Part shown: in pieces, positions 48,160 to 59,095 of the stretch | Layout of the letters: each line of letters opens with the position of its first letter | Numbering within the stretch: the first letter of the stretch is position 1 | NCBI GenBank assembly: GCA_023548195.1 | Contig: JAJHZJ010000413.1 | Location: 15,497,941-15,561,940 of the forward strand | DNA: 64,000 bases | From: Bettongia penicillata ogilbyi | Taxonomy: Eukaryota; Chordata; Mammalia; Diprotodontia; Potoroidae | Direction of reading: 5' to 3' | Position numbers and translations under genes: made by a program | Notes under the pieces: model-generated | Database searches by the model: none | What the model was told of the DNA's origin: nothing | The model's input: only the letters and a program-made list of their open reading frames with translations

Positions 48160-49780
48160 TAAAGGGAAACAGTGTCACAAGAAACAAGAGAGGAGAGAAT
48201 ATCTGGAAATAGGAATGGGTCAACCATATCTAATTTGATGGGACATCAAGTTAGATGGGGCAGCTAGGTGGCCTAAAGCCTGGATAAAGATCTAGTATTT
48301 TCTTTTTCACTAGAAGTCAAAGTAAAATCAGATGATTTGTTGTAGCATAATTTCATGCTTTAGGCTTGGATTTTAATAAAAAAAAACTTTTGATTTCCCT
48401 TCCAACTCAGAATTCTGCAGATTTACTGCTATGATATTTTGAAAGCTTACTTCTTTTCCTAATTCCAAGTGGCTCTCAATGAACATGGCTACATTGCTGG
48501 GATACCTAAAAATTCTCCTTCATAAGCATGCTCTACTGACTACTCCCCTGGGAATGCATTCAACTGGGCCATGTGTTGTTCCCCTTCTTCTAAGAATCTT
48601 GTGAGCTTTAACAATAATCAATACTGCCTTGTTAAAAGGGCAACTGTCTTCCTATCTTAGGTAAATCCAAAGTGCTAAGGCCATCCTGAGCTACTCTAGA
48701 ACTTTTCTGCTAAATAGTTACCTCTTCAGTGCTATCAACTCAGAAAGGAAATGGCATTGGGAGCCTCATTATTAAAAATGCATGAGTACATACTCATATT
48801 TAAATCTTAAACAACAAAAGCATAAAAGCTACTGAGCTATAAAATATGACAAGTATCTCATTTCATAATTAGGAAATTACAGAGAACACAATGATTTCTT
48901 AGGTTTTGGAGTTTTAGGGGATAAGTCAGTTATATTTCAATTTTTCAAGTCTTCCATATTTCATTAGTTGCAGGACTCCTCAACCTGAGCCCTCCCTCCT
49001 GGTACAAATTGCAAGTCATCTATCCTTTTATCTTCTTTGACATTTCTCCTCCTCAAAATAAAACTCCTCCTTCAGATTTCACCCAATACACTGTATATTG
49101 TACCACTATATTTTTATTCACATTGTCTTTTTGTTTTCCCTTATATTTTATATGTGACTAAACCTCCATATCTTCCCATTATAGAACCTCCAACTAAAAT
49201 ACTTTGAATTATTTCTCATACATAAGTCATCACTGGCAATAGATGGCAATCTACTTATTATGTTCACTATATGTCCTTCAGTTACCATTTGGGTCACCTA
49301 AAATTGTGTTTCTAAGGAGACTGTGGTATTCCCTAATTCATAGCCATATTGACATGCCAGAAAAGTACTAATGTTAAAAATTATGTTTGAAATTTAAAAA
49401 ATATACTTTCAGGAAAACACAACTCTCCTCTAATAAGACACATAATAAATATTTAAGATCATAGAATATCCTTTGATAGATGCAACAAAGATGATTTTGT
49501 TTGTTGATTGCAAGTGAGTCTTAAAAGAAAAATACGTATGATCATCCAAGGTATTTTTCACTGTCAGGTCAAACTTATAAACATGAATATTTGAAATGAC
49601 AACCCCTTGTATGTGCTGTAAGTGATGGTGAGGAAAAAAAGAATTGAGAAATGAAAAATAATATGAAAAATTAGAAAACTTTTCTTTTGAAAACAAATCA
49701 AAAATAAAAAAAAGCCTATGGACATACAATTTGCGAAATGAAGTTTTATTCCATTGTATTTATCTTATTTATTGGTAGAA
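48160..49780. other. Non-coding sequence with a SINE scrap
   Basis: A short MAR1 head ('gatggggcagctaggtggcc') at 48253-48285; otherwise no gene or repeat recognised. Confidence 0.5.

Positions 49781-49781
<1 letters not shown>

Positions 49782-49875
<94 letters not shown>
49782..49875. repeat. Compound (TG)n-(TA)n microsatellite
   Basis: About 49 bp of TG followed by about 45 bp of TA, uninterrupted: an alternating purine-pyrimidine tract able to form Z-DNA or cruciforms. Confidence 0.97.
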
Positions 49876-49876
<1 letters not shown>

Positions 49877-50429
49877 TTACGTTAACTTAATAGAAGTACT
49901 ATTTTAGATGAGGAAGGAAGTGTTAAGGTAAGATCATGAGACTCCTGAAGAGACTAGTTGAGTTGCTGGTCTTGTATCTATACAATATAGATATCCAAAG
50001 AGATTCTTGTCATTACATGGAGCTTCCTAGGGAAAAAGAAATAGATCTTGGGGATAAGGAACTATGTGAAATGATCCTGAATTCTCAAAGGAAAATGTCT
50101 ATTATTGAAGACTATCCTTTACCTTCCACTTGTTGAGATTCTATCCAGCTTTTATAGTTGAATTCATGTGCCATTTATTCTATAAGGAATGGTTAAAAAA
50201 CTGTAATAAATTAAGGAAATTCAGAGACACCAAATCTGGAAGACAAAGACCATACTTTTAGTCATTCAGCATTACAAAACAATAAACCATATCACTTGAT
50301 GAGCAAAAATAATGAGCTAAAATAGGGAGCAACCAGATGGCATGTTTTAAGTGAAATCCTTAATATTGTCCCATGGCCTCTAATCCTACCCAAGATTTAA
50401 TTAAGTAATGATTGATAATATAGCTGTTA

Positions 50430-51018
50430 CATTCAAATATGTAAGAATGAGAGCCACTTAACAATAGATAAATGGTGAAAAGATATGAATACGCAGTTTT
50501 CAAAAGAGGAAATCCAAGCTATCTAAATCATAAGAAAATATGTGCTACTAATATTTAGAGAACTAAAAATTAACTCACTTTGAATTCATTGAAAAATCAA
50601 CTGTCAGATTGGCAAATGATAAATGTGGAAATTGACAAATGTAGGAGGAATTGTGGCAAAACCATTGCCTACACTAGTCCTCTGTTGATGGAGCTATTAT
50701 TTGGTCAACCATTTTGCAAAGAAATCTGGAACCCTGGCCAGAAAGTTCCAAAACTGTCTATACCCTTTGATGCTTCTATATATCTATCAGTCTATACACA
50801 CAACAAATCAATGAAAGAGGAGATATCTTATATTGTAAAATATTTATAACAGCTCTTTTGTGATAATCAGAAATTGCAAACTAAAGGTTGTTCCATTAGG
50901 GATGACTAAGCAATTGTGATAGATGAATGTAATGGAATATTATTATGCCTTAAGCAAAGACGAAATGAATAATTTCAGCTCAAACTGAAGAGACTTTTTA
51001 ATGAACTGATATAGACCA
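50430..51018 (+). mobile_element. LINE-1 ORF2 C-terminal/3' region fragment (sense)
   Basis: The only clear sense-strand full-type L1 fragment in the window. 'aatggtgaaaagatatgaat', 'ctgtcagattggcaaatgat', 'aaagaaatctggaaccctgg', 'ctatacccttttgatgc'-like text at 50757-50775 and 'gatgaatgtaatggaatatt' follow the order complementary to the antisense copies at 2.4-2.9 kb. Truncated at both ends and much diverged. Confidence 0.75.
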
Positions 51019-51021
51019 AAG

Positions 51022-51465
51022 AGTTTGCAAACATAGATTCCATAAACAATAATTGATCGCATGGATCCTCATAATGGAATCCAGAGTATTATACAATAAC
51101 CTCCATTTATATAATGTTCTAACACAACTTGAAGACACAATCATTGACAGTGTGAACTTCCCCCAACAAAATCTGGTCATTCATAAACACTGTAGCAATG
51201 ACACAGTGGTTTAATAGTACTCCTGTTAGAAAAGTCTGTTTGGTTATCTTTCTCTTTTCTTCCCGCCTCCCCAACAGTATTCAGAGAGCCACTTTCTTAG
51301 AGTCATTGATGTAATTTGGGAAAGATCCTCTAGGAAGAGTTTTTTTTTTTTGAAACCCACACACACAGACACATACACACATGTATCATCATAATAAGAA
51401 GATACAGTGAGGAGAATGAGTACTATTTACATAATTATAAATACAATATCAAGAAAAAATAACTG
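51022..51465 (+). repeat. Local direct repeat, copy 1
   Basis: This ~440 bp aligns in order with 52303-52705. Shared text includes 'gcaaacatagattcca', 'attcagagag', 'cactttc', 'agagtcattg', 'taatttgggaaagatcct' and 'ataagaag'. It starts directly after the L1 fragment. No family recognised. Confidence 0.75.
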
Positions 51466-51469
51466 AAAT

Positions 51470-52300
51470 ATATTAGATCTTTAATCAATATAATGGCAAG
51501 CCATGAGTATAAAATACTGAAGATGAAACATGCCATTTATATAATAGAGAGATGATGAACTTAAAATCAGGAAGTGGCATACATTTTATTTTGGACATGA
51601 CTGTTCTATGAATTTGTTTTGCCAGGTTTTGTAGATTAACAGATAAAGATTTGTTGTTGTCATTTAATTTGCTTAATCATTAGGTAGTGGAACATGCAGA
51701 AATGTTTTTAAAAGCTGCTACTATTTTTTAAATTAAAAAAATCTATATTTAAAAGGAATAAATGTTTTTACAGGCGCATTTGAATATGTTTGTGGTTATA
51801 GAGTATAATTAAATAATCTACATTATTTCTCTGAGTTAAGGAGTAGGTAGAAACCTTATCAACTTCCCGAATCATGTCTTAATATTTCTGGTCTAGGGAT
51901 AACTAAGCCGAAGAAGAGAAATCATTTAATCTTAGGAAATATTGTTCAAATAATTATAGCTGTAAAAATGTTAAAGACAATATTTTGAAATGAATATCCA
52001 AATTTAGGACTCATTTCTTACAAGGTGACCCACGTTGAAGATAAAAATGCATGTGTAAACCTAATTATAAGCTTTTCCCCTAAGACTATGTCATAAATGG
52101 AACCTTTTTATAGAGTTCACTGATAGGAAAATGAAATAAATATATTTTTTCTAACTTGGAAATGTGTAAAATACATTATTTCATTAGTTAACTATTGTAT
52201 ACTTTCCTGAGAGAAACATATTTGCTACTTCTTAGTAATTTACTTTTTGTTTTGAATGGCTTGGTCAGAAACAATATTTTCCTCATTTGGGGGAGGGGGT
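51470..52300. other. AT-rich non-coding spacer between the two direct repeats
   Basis: No gene, SINE or LINE recognised. Confidence 0.5.
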
Positions 52301-52302
52301 GT

Positions 52303-52705
52303 ATGCAAACATAGATTCCACAAACAATGTTTTGATTTCATTGATTCTCATTATGGGTTCCAGAATTTTATAGCATACAAGCTATTTATGTACTGTTCTT
52401 ACATAATGCCCCCATTAACAATATCTTACAATAAAATCTGGTGATTTGTAAATATTATAGCAATAATGCAGTACTGTTAACAGTATATTAGGATTTCTTC
52501 TTTCTGGTTCCTCCCTTTTTTCTGTCTTTCTCAACAATATTCAGAGAGGCACTTTCAGAGAGTCATTGTTATAATTTGGGAAAGATCCTTTAGGAAAGTT
52601 CTTTTGAAAAAAATAACAAATATTATCAGAATAAGAAGGTATGGGCATACTATTAAGGAGTCACTGAAACTGATGAAATTATATACACACCAAAATACAA
52701 AAAAA
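52303..52705 (+). repeat. Local direct repeat, copy 2
   Basis: Direct-orientation partner of 51022-51465, offset by about 1.28 kb. The match is clearest at 52303-52325 and 52535-52600. The surrounding DNA on the left does not match. Confidence 0.75.
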
Positions 52706-52709
52706 TTAC

Positions 52710-54450
52710 TAAGATAGAAAATGAATTTGATTTCAAATGAGTTGTTATGTTGATATGAAAGTAAAAAATATATTTTCTGATATCAAAAATGATGCATTAA
52801 TACTAAGGCAAGTACATATTAATATTGATATTGGTCTCATTGAAACCCTTTATGCTTTTTAAATAAACTCCTTATAAAAATAATTAAAATGGTCATCCTG
52901 AAAAAGCTACCATATATCCTAAGCAATATCTACTCAGAAAGTTTGACAAAATATGTGGCATTTTATTTTTATTATTTAATTGGAAGCAATATTTTGATAT
53001 CTCACTGAGATGACATAAGTCGGTAGAACAGGAACTTCTCAATAGGAACACTGTGGCTCTTTGTTACCCATTTTTGCTCTAAATCAATCAGCAATCATTT
53101 GCTTTGATTATTACGTGAGGTTCTGAGTATGCAAACATAGAAATGAATTAGTTTACTAAAGCTCCATGAGTGCTCTTTGAAATATTATTTGAAACTCATC
53201 ATGATTAAGGTCAAAGAATGATTTCTTAAAATACGCAAGGGACCTTACCCAGTCTGAATCCCTTATTTTACAGTTGAGTAAATTGAGAGCAAAGAAGTCA
53301 AGTGACTTTTCCAAGGTCACAGAGAGAATAAATATCAGGAGCAGGACGTGAAATCAGGAGATTCTTTGACTGTGAATCCAATATTCATTCAAGCATAAAT
53401 CTAGCTACATCATTTTTTTGTGTGTGTCTCTAAGATTGTATTAGCAATTATTAGCTTCTGACTAGGATTCAGAAGTTTCTTGTCTGTACTAGGCACTAAG
53501 GCTTACATTTGAGATCTTAAAACGAAACACAGGAAAGAGTCAGAGCTAGACCTTTCTCACCATGTATGACTGGAAGGTTAAAAGAAAAAAAACCCTTCAA
53601 AATCTTTGGTTTGGATTTTTTTCTGTTTTAGCCTGTAAAATTATTTGAATAATAACTGAGGGTTTTCTGAATATATAATGCATATGTTCATATACTTATA
53701 TACACATGCCATATATTCATCTACACATATACATATATGTATATTCACATGCATATATGCAATATATATATTTTAAGTATGAGGTTACTCTTTTCCTGAT
53801 CTTATGACATTTTAATTTTCTTTATACCAAAACAGAGTTAATTAGGACTGGTGTTCATTTCTTTTTGAAAACATGTTCAGATTTCTATCTTCAGCCTTAT
53901 ATAGACACTACCTCGAGGCATCACAGTTTCACTTGACCCAAATTGTACAGAGGATAAATGGTAAAGACAGAGTGTTACACTGCAAAAACGGTTCTCACTC
54001 TAGGGTGCAGCCATCTTAGAATGGGCTTCTAGTCCCACAAAGAGTCCTTCAGGAGTGATTGTAACCCATGTCTTTGGATAATCTTGAAGTGAAGTGAGGT
54101 AGACCACTCCCTTTCAATGAAATTACAATTTATCAGTTTAATAGTCAGTATCAAACTATGTAATGCATCTGGGCCAGGACAGCCAAACTCATTTAAATCA
54201 GATCACTATACTGACCTTCAATTCCTCATATTTGCTCTAACAATTCCAATCTGAACATTATGTTTCTTTTCTTTTTCTTTTCTTTTCTTTTTTTGATGGT
54301 GCTTCATGTTGTATCTATCTATATTATGAATGAGAGTAAAAATATATACCAAAGAGTGTTTTTTTTTCCTTTTTTTCCCAAAATACAGAGGATTGATCAT
54401 AGCAATTTCTCAGTAAAAGTATATTGAATTGAGTTTATTGAAAACTCTTC
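52710..54450. repeat. Non-coding sequence; MIR remnant at 53255-53395
   Basis: The MIR piece is antisense ('tttacagttgagtaaattga', 'caagtgacttttccaaggt'). The rest is AT-rich with a short TA/CA-rich tract at 53690-53770. No gene supported. Confidence 0.55.
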
Positions 54451-54452
54451 CA
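54440..54452 (+). repeat. Probable target-site duplication of HAL1-c, left copy
   Basis: GAAAACTCTTCCA, matched at 11 of 13 positions by GAAAACACTTCAA at 57408-57420, immediately after the tail. Confidence 0.65.
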
Positions 54453-54462
54453 GGGGGTGGAG

Positions 54463-54474
54463 CCAAGATGGCGG
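54463..54474 (+). promoter_or_regulatory. YY1-like site at the HAL1-c 5' end
   Basis: CCAAGATGGCGG matches the YY1 core (AAGATGGCGG) and lies ~10 bp from the element's first base, as in human L1. YY1 is known to set the L1 transcription start there. Sister sites are 4016-4027 (HAL1-a, CAAGATGGCAG) and 45267-45278 (HAL1-b, mutated to GATAGC). Activity not shown. Confidence 0.65.
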
Positions 54475-54907
54475 AGTAGAAAGACACCCGTATGCTAGCT
54501 CCGAACCCACAGACAATATATTTCCTGCAAGAAGAACTCCCCACAAATTCTGGAGTAATGCAAACCACAAACCAATGCAGTGGAAGAGATTTCCATTCCA
54601 GAGAGCCCTGGAAAGCAGTCCACAGTGGTCCGTCGCACTCCGGACAGCGGAGCCCACCCCTGAGCTGCTGTGGCTGTGCGGCCCCAGAGGAGCGGATTTG
54701 AGCAGGCTTCAGGGACGGAATCTCCAGCAGCCGGGAAGGTCCCTCCGCCCACAGACACTACAGGTCAGTGAGAGAGATGTCTGGGCTGGCCGAGAGGGGA
54801 GCAGGTTGTATCTGTGACTCGGGCCCCCTCGGGAGGCAGTGGCAGAGGCAGCCGCAGAGGCAGTGGCGGCCAAGACTCCCCAAGCAGGCAGGAGCTCCAT
54901 TACGGAA

Positions 54908-55109
54908 GGTTTCTGCATAACCCCCCTGAGGGAACTGAGCCTGGGAGACAACCCTCTCCCCACCCACCCCATTACTGAAGGTCTTTGCATAAAGCCCCTG
55001 AGGGAACTGAGCCTGGGAGGCGGCCCTGCCCCACCCGCCCCATTACTGAAGGTCTTTTCATAAAGCTCCTGAGGGAACTGAGCCTGGGAGGCAGCCCTGC
55101 CCCCACCCA
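54908..55109 (+). repeat. 5' UTR tandem unit of HAL1-c, three copies
   Basis: Copies begin at 54908, 54980 and 55051 (spacing 72 and 71 bp), each with GGT-T-TGCATAA, 'cctgagggaactgagcctg' and a C-rich end. The first copy is the most diverged. GC-rich with scattered CpGs, consistent with a promoter-type repeat array. Confidence 0.9.
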
Positions 55110-55251
55110 AGCACCAGAACTTAAGCTCACATTGAATAGCAGCCACACCTGCCACAGGAAAGCCCATTTGAATATCGGACCCCAAGCACTAGCTGGGCGG
55201 ATCTAGGCAGGGTGGAGAGGAACTTCAGAAGTCAGATAACTGACTGGGAAA

Positions 55252-56352
55252 ATGCCCAGAAAAAGGAACCAGAGTAAGACCATAGAGAGCTACTTTGATG
55301 GGGTACAGATGTTCCTGCCTTTCAGTTCTGATGACAAGGAACTATTCTTACCATCAGGGAAAAACGTGGAGGTCGGGGACTCTGTATCCCAGACATCCCA
55401 GGGGGATGTCTGGTGGGCTCAGGTCATGGAAGAACTCAAAAAGGATTTTGAAAATCAAGTTAGACAGGTGGAGGAAAAACTGGGAAGAGAAATGAGAGAG
55501 ATGCAAGAAAAGCATGAAAAACGGGTCAATACCTTGGTAAAGGAGACCAACAAAAATGCTGAAGAAAATAACACCTTGAAAAATAGGCTCACTCAATTGG
55601 CAAAAGAGGTTCAGAAAGCCAATAAGGAGAAGAATGCTTTCAAAAGCCGAATTAGCCAAATGGAAAAAGAGGTTCAAAAGCTCACTGAAGAAAATAGTTC
55701 TCTCAAAATTAGAATGGAACAGATGGAGTCTAATGACCTTCTGAGAAACCAAGAAATCACCAAACAAAACCAAAAGAATGAAAAAATGGAAGAGAATGTG
55801 AAATATCTCATTGAAAATCCAACTGACCTGGAAAACAGATCCAAGAGAGACAATTTAAAAATTATGGGACTACCTGAAAATCATGATCAAAAAAAGAGCC
55901 TAGACATAATCTTCCATGAAATTATCGAGGAAAACTGCCCTGACATTCTAGAACCAGAGGGCAAAATAAACATTGAAAGAATCCATTGATCACCACCTGA
56001 AAGAGATCCAAAAAGAGAAACTCCTAGGAACATTGTGGCCAAATTCCAGAGTTCCCAGGTCAAGGAGAAAATACTGCAAGCAGCTAGAAAGAAACTATTC
56101 AAATATTGTGGAAATACAATCAGGATAACTCAAGATCTAGCAGCTTCTACATTAAGGGATCAAAGGGCGTGGAATAGGATATTTCAGAAGTCAAAAGAAC
56201 TCGGACTCAAACCAAGAATCACCTACCCAGCAAAACTGAGTATAATACTTCAGGGGAAAATATGGTCTTTCAATGAAACAGAGGATTTTCAAGCATTCTT
56301 GATGAAAAGACCAGAGCTGAAAAGAAAATTTGACTTTCAAACACAAGAATGA
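55252..56352 (+). pseudogene. ORF1 of HAL1-c, full length with one internal stop
   Basis: One frame of 1101 bp (366 codons plus stop) is interrupted only by TGA at 55987-55989 (after residue 245). HAL1-b has CGA at this place, so the break is a CpG-type C-to-T change. Layout: a charged N-terminus (1-55), a long heptad-rich coiled coil (about 56-190), an RRM beginning near residue 194 with 'ENRSKRDNLKIMGLPE', and a C-terminal domain with 'RITYPAKLS' at about 322-330, as in human L1 ORF1p (338 aa). The family protein binds its own RNA as a trimer in the L1 RNP. As it stands the product would stop within the RRM and lose the C-terminal domain. Confidence 0.92.
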
Positions 56353-57407
56353 GAAGTAGCATGAAAAACAGCAAAGAGAAGTCATAAGGGACTTACCAAA
56401 GGTGAACTGTTTACATTCCTACATGGAAAGACAATATTTGTAACTCTTAAAACTTTTCATTATCTGGGTAGTTGGTGGGACCACACACAGATGTACACAC
56501 ACATACATGCACACACACGTACATGCATGCATGCACACACACATACACACATGCACACACATACAGAGACAGAGAGCACAGAGTGAATTGAATAGGATGG
56601 GACCATATCTTAAAAGAAATTAAGGTAAATGGTGAAAGAGAAATGTATGGGGAGGAAAGAGGGTGAAATGGAATGGGGTAAATTATATTTCATTGTAGAG
56701 GCAAGCAGGAGACTTTTTAGTGGAGGGAAAAAGAGGAGAGCTGAGAAAAAAACAAGAAGTTTACCCTCCTCACATTTGACTACAGGAAGGAATAAAATGT
56801 ACACTCATTTTGGTATGAAAACCTATCTTACAGTACAGGAAAGTGGGGGAGAAGGAGATAAGCAGGGTGGGGGGATGATGGAAGACAGGGCAATGGGAGG
56901 AGGGAGCAATTTGAAGTCAACACTTGAGGAGGGACAGGGTCAAAAGACAGAATGGAAACAATGGGGGGCAGGATAGGATGGAGGGAAATAGAGTTAGTCT
57001 TACACAACATGACTATTATGGAAGTCATTTGCAAAACTACACAGAAATGGCCTATATTGAATTGCCTGCCTTCCCAAAGGGAATAGGTGGGGAGGTAGGG
57101 ATGGGGAGAATTTGGAACTCAAAGTTTTAGGAACAACTGTTTAGTATTGTTGTTGCAACTAGGAAAGAAGACATACAGTTAATGAGGAATAGAAAGTCAT
57201 CTGGCTCTACAGGACAAAAGAGAAGATGCGGAGAAGAGAAGGGAGGGATGATAGAAGAGAGGGCAGATTGGTGATAGGGAAAATTAGAATGCTTGGTGTA
57301 TTGGGGTGTGGGAGGTTATAAAACGGGAGAAAATTTGAAACCCAAAATTTTGTGAAAATGAATGTAAAAAGTTAAATAAATAAATTTTTATTAGAAAAAA
57401 CAAAAAA

Positions 57408-57420
57408 GAAAACACTTCAA
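57408..57420 (+). repeat. Probable target-site duplication of HAL1-c, right copy
   Basis: GAAAACACTTCAA, two mismatches to 54440-54452. Confidence 0.65.
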
Positions 57421-57825
57421 GCTAAAAACAGGAGTGGTGGGATCTTCTGAATAAGTTGTAACATTAGAGTGGGCTTCTGAGTATGAAAATAATTAGTATT
57501 TAGTCAATCCTCAACATGTTTCTGCTTAACTTTCATGACTTCAAATTTTCCCATGATTTTGTTAGTGACCTCATTTTCACTTTCTAATTGGCAGTCACAC
57601 ACATTCACAGAAAAAAAATGAGATCAAGACATTTGTTCAAGTTTGTGGAGTGGCTTCAGTAATCTTGCTCCACCTACCACTGTAAAGAGCTCCCTGTGCA
57701 TTCAATGATATTTTCATTGTTTGTGTTTAAAGCTCAAGTTTTGTTTTGCAGTCATACCTCCAAAGTATGGTACACGTCCTTTGGGTTGTAAGGTGACATG
57801 GACATCTTGCCAGTCTCAGAATCTT
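57421..57825. other. Non-coding sequence, no feature recognised
   Basis: A short AT-rich spacer between HAL1-c and the antisense L1. Confidence 0.5.
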
Positions 57826-57829
57826 CTTT

Positions 57830-59095
57830 TTTGTTTTTGAAATAGTATTTATCATTTCTCTAATTGCACATAAAGATGGTTAACAATATTCATTTCTTAA
57901 TAATTTTTTCTCCCTCCCTCCTTCTCACCCCTCTACCATTTCACTCCCCTTTCCTCTCCCCAAGTTTGCAATCAATCTGATATAGGTTACACATGTGTAA
58001 TTATCTAAATATATTTCCATGTTAGTCATGTGGTGAAAGAAGAAAAAGAACAGAAGGGAAAATCTCCAACAATAACAACAACAAAAGTGACAATAGTGTG
58101 CTTCCACCTGCATTCAGACTCCATGGTTCTTTCTCAGGATGCTGATAGCATTTGCCGTCATGAGACTTTTGGAATTGTTTTGGATCATTGCATTGCTGGA
58201 AGTGCTAAGTCTATTATAGTTGATTATCACAAAATGTTGCTCTTACTATGTACATTGTTCTCACTTCGCTAAGCACTAGTTCATGCAAATTTTTTTTTCC
58301 TGAAATCCTTCTGCTCATCATTTCCTTCAGTAAAATAACATTACATAATATTGTTATACCACAACTTGTTCAACAATTCCCTAACTGATGGGCATCCCCT
58401 CAGTTTCCAATTCTTTGCCACCACATAAAGAGCTGCCATAATTATTTTTGTACATATGGGTCCTTTTCCCTTTTTTATGATCTCTTTGGGATACAGACTT
58501 AGCAGTAGTATTGCTAGATCAAAGGGTCCAAACAGTTTGATTGCTCTCTGGTCATAGATCCAAATTGCCCTCCAGAATGGTTAGATCAGTTCACAACTCT
58601 ACCAACTCATTTTGCTTTTCTGCCATATTGTAGCAGCAAGCACCCTAGCATACACAGGAGGGCCAGCTCCATAGGTTCTTGGATCAGCTTTTCTAAAAGG
58701 AAAACAACTTTTGAATGGTCAATAATCTGATTACTCTAGTAATTTGGTACTGTCTCACGTACATAACTCACTCAACTGATTCACAGCTCTATTTCTTATC
58801 CAGTACCAAATAGTTTTGATGATTACCATTTTGTAATATAGTTTTAGAGTTGTCATGGCTAGGGCCACATTCCTTTGCATTTTTCCCGTTAGTTCCATTG
58901 ATGTTCTTCCAGATCAGTTTTGTTATTATTTTTCTCACTCTATAAAATAAAAATTTTGGCACTTTGATTGCTATGGCAATGAATAAGTAGTTAATTTAGG
59001 TTAAACTGTTATTTTTATTGTATTAGCTCAAACTAGTCATGAGCAGTTGATTTTTTCCACTTGTTTAGTTCTTACTTTAGTTGATCATGGCTTTC
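57830..59095 (-). mobile_element. LINE-1 3' half: ORF2 C-terminal part and 3' UTR (antisense)
   Basis: From the 3' tail at 57830 through 'caatcaatctgatataggt', 'tcaacaattccctaactga' and 'ctccagaatggttagatca' (58575) to ORF2-complement text at 58800-59095 ('gtaccaaatagttttgatg', 'ttggcactttgattgctat'), parallel to 3450-3640. An unrelated LTR-like piece (58606-58793) interrupts it. Confidence 0.8.
58606..58793 (+). mobile_element. LTR-like fragment inserted in L1 (third copy)
   Basis: 'ttgtagcagcaagcaccct', 'gccagctccataggttctt', 'ggtcaataatctgattact' align with the start of the 19.66 kb repeat. Both are preceded by 'gccatattg'. L1 sequence continues on both sides. Confidence 0.5.

Larger units (their letters stand above)
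54453..57407 (+). mobile_element. HAL1-c: full-length half-L1 retrotransposon without ORF2
   Basis: The ~2.95 kb unit has the same plan as HAL1-b: a 799 bp GC-rich 5' UTR starting GGGGGTGGAGCCAAGATGGC, three tandem ~72 bp units, ORF1 (55252-56352), a ~1.05 kb 3' UTR with CA-rich (56480-56575) and purine-rich segments, AATAAA at about 57375 and an A-rich tail. No endonuclease or reverse transcriptase frame lies between ORF1 and the tail. It is the best-preserved coding transposon here, with a single nonsense codon and an intact YY1-like site. It lies 9.2 kb from HAL1-b in the same orientation. Confidence 0.9.

Noticed and set aside
54908..55109. Regularly spaced repeats considered as a CRISPR-like array
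   Set aside because: Units are directly adjacent 72 bp tandem copies without unique spacers, in a retrotransposon UTR of a vertebrate genome.
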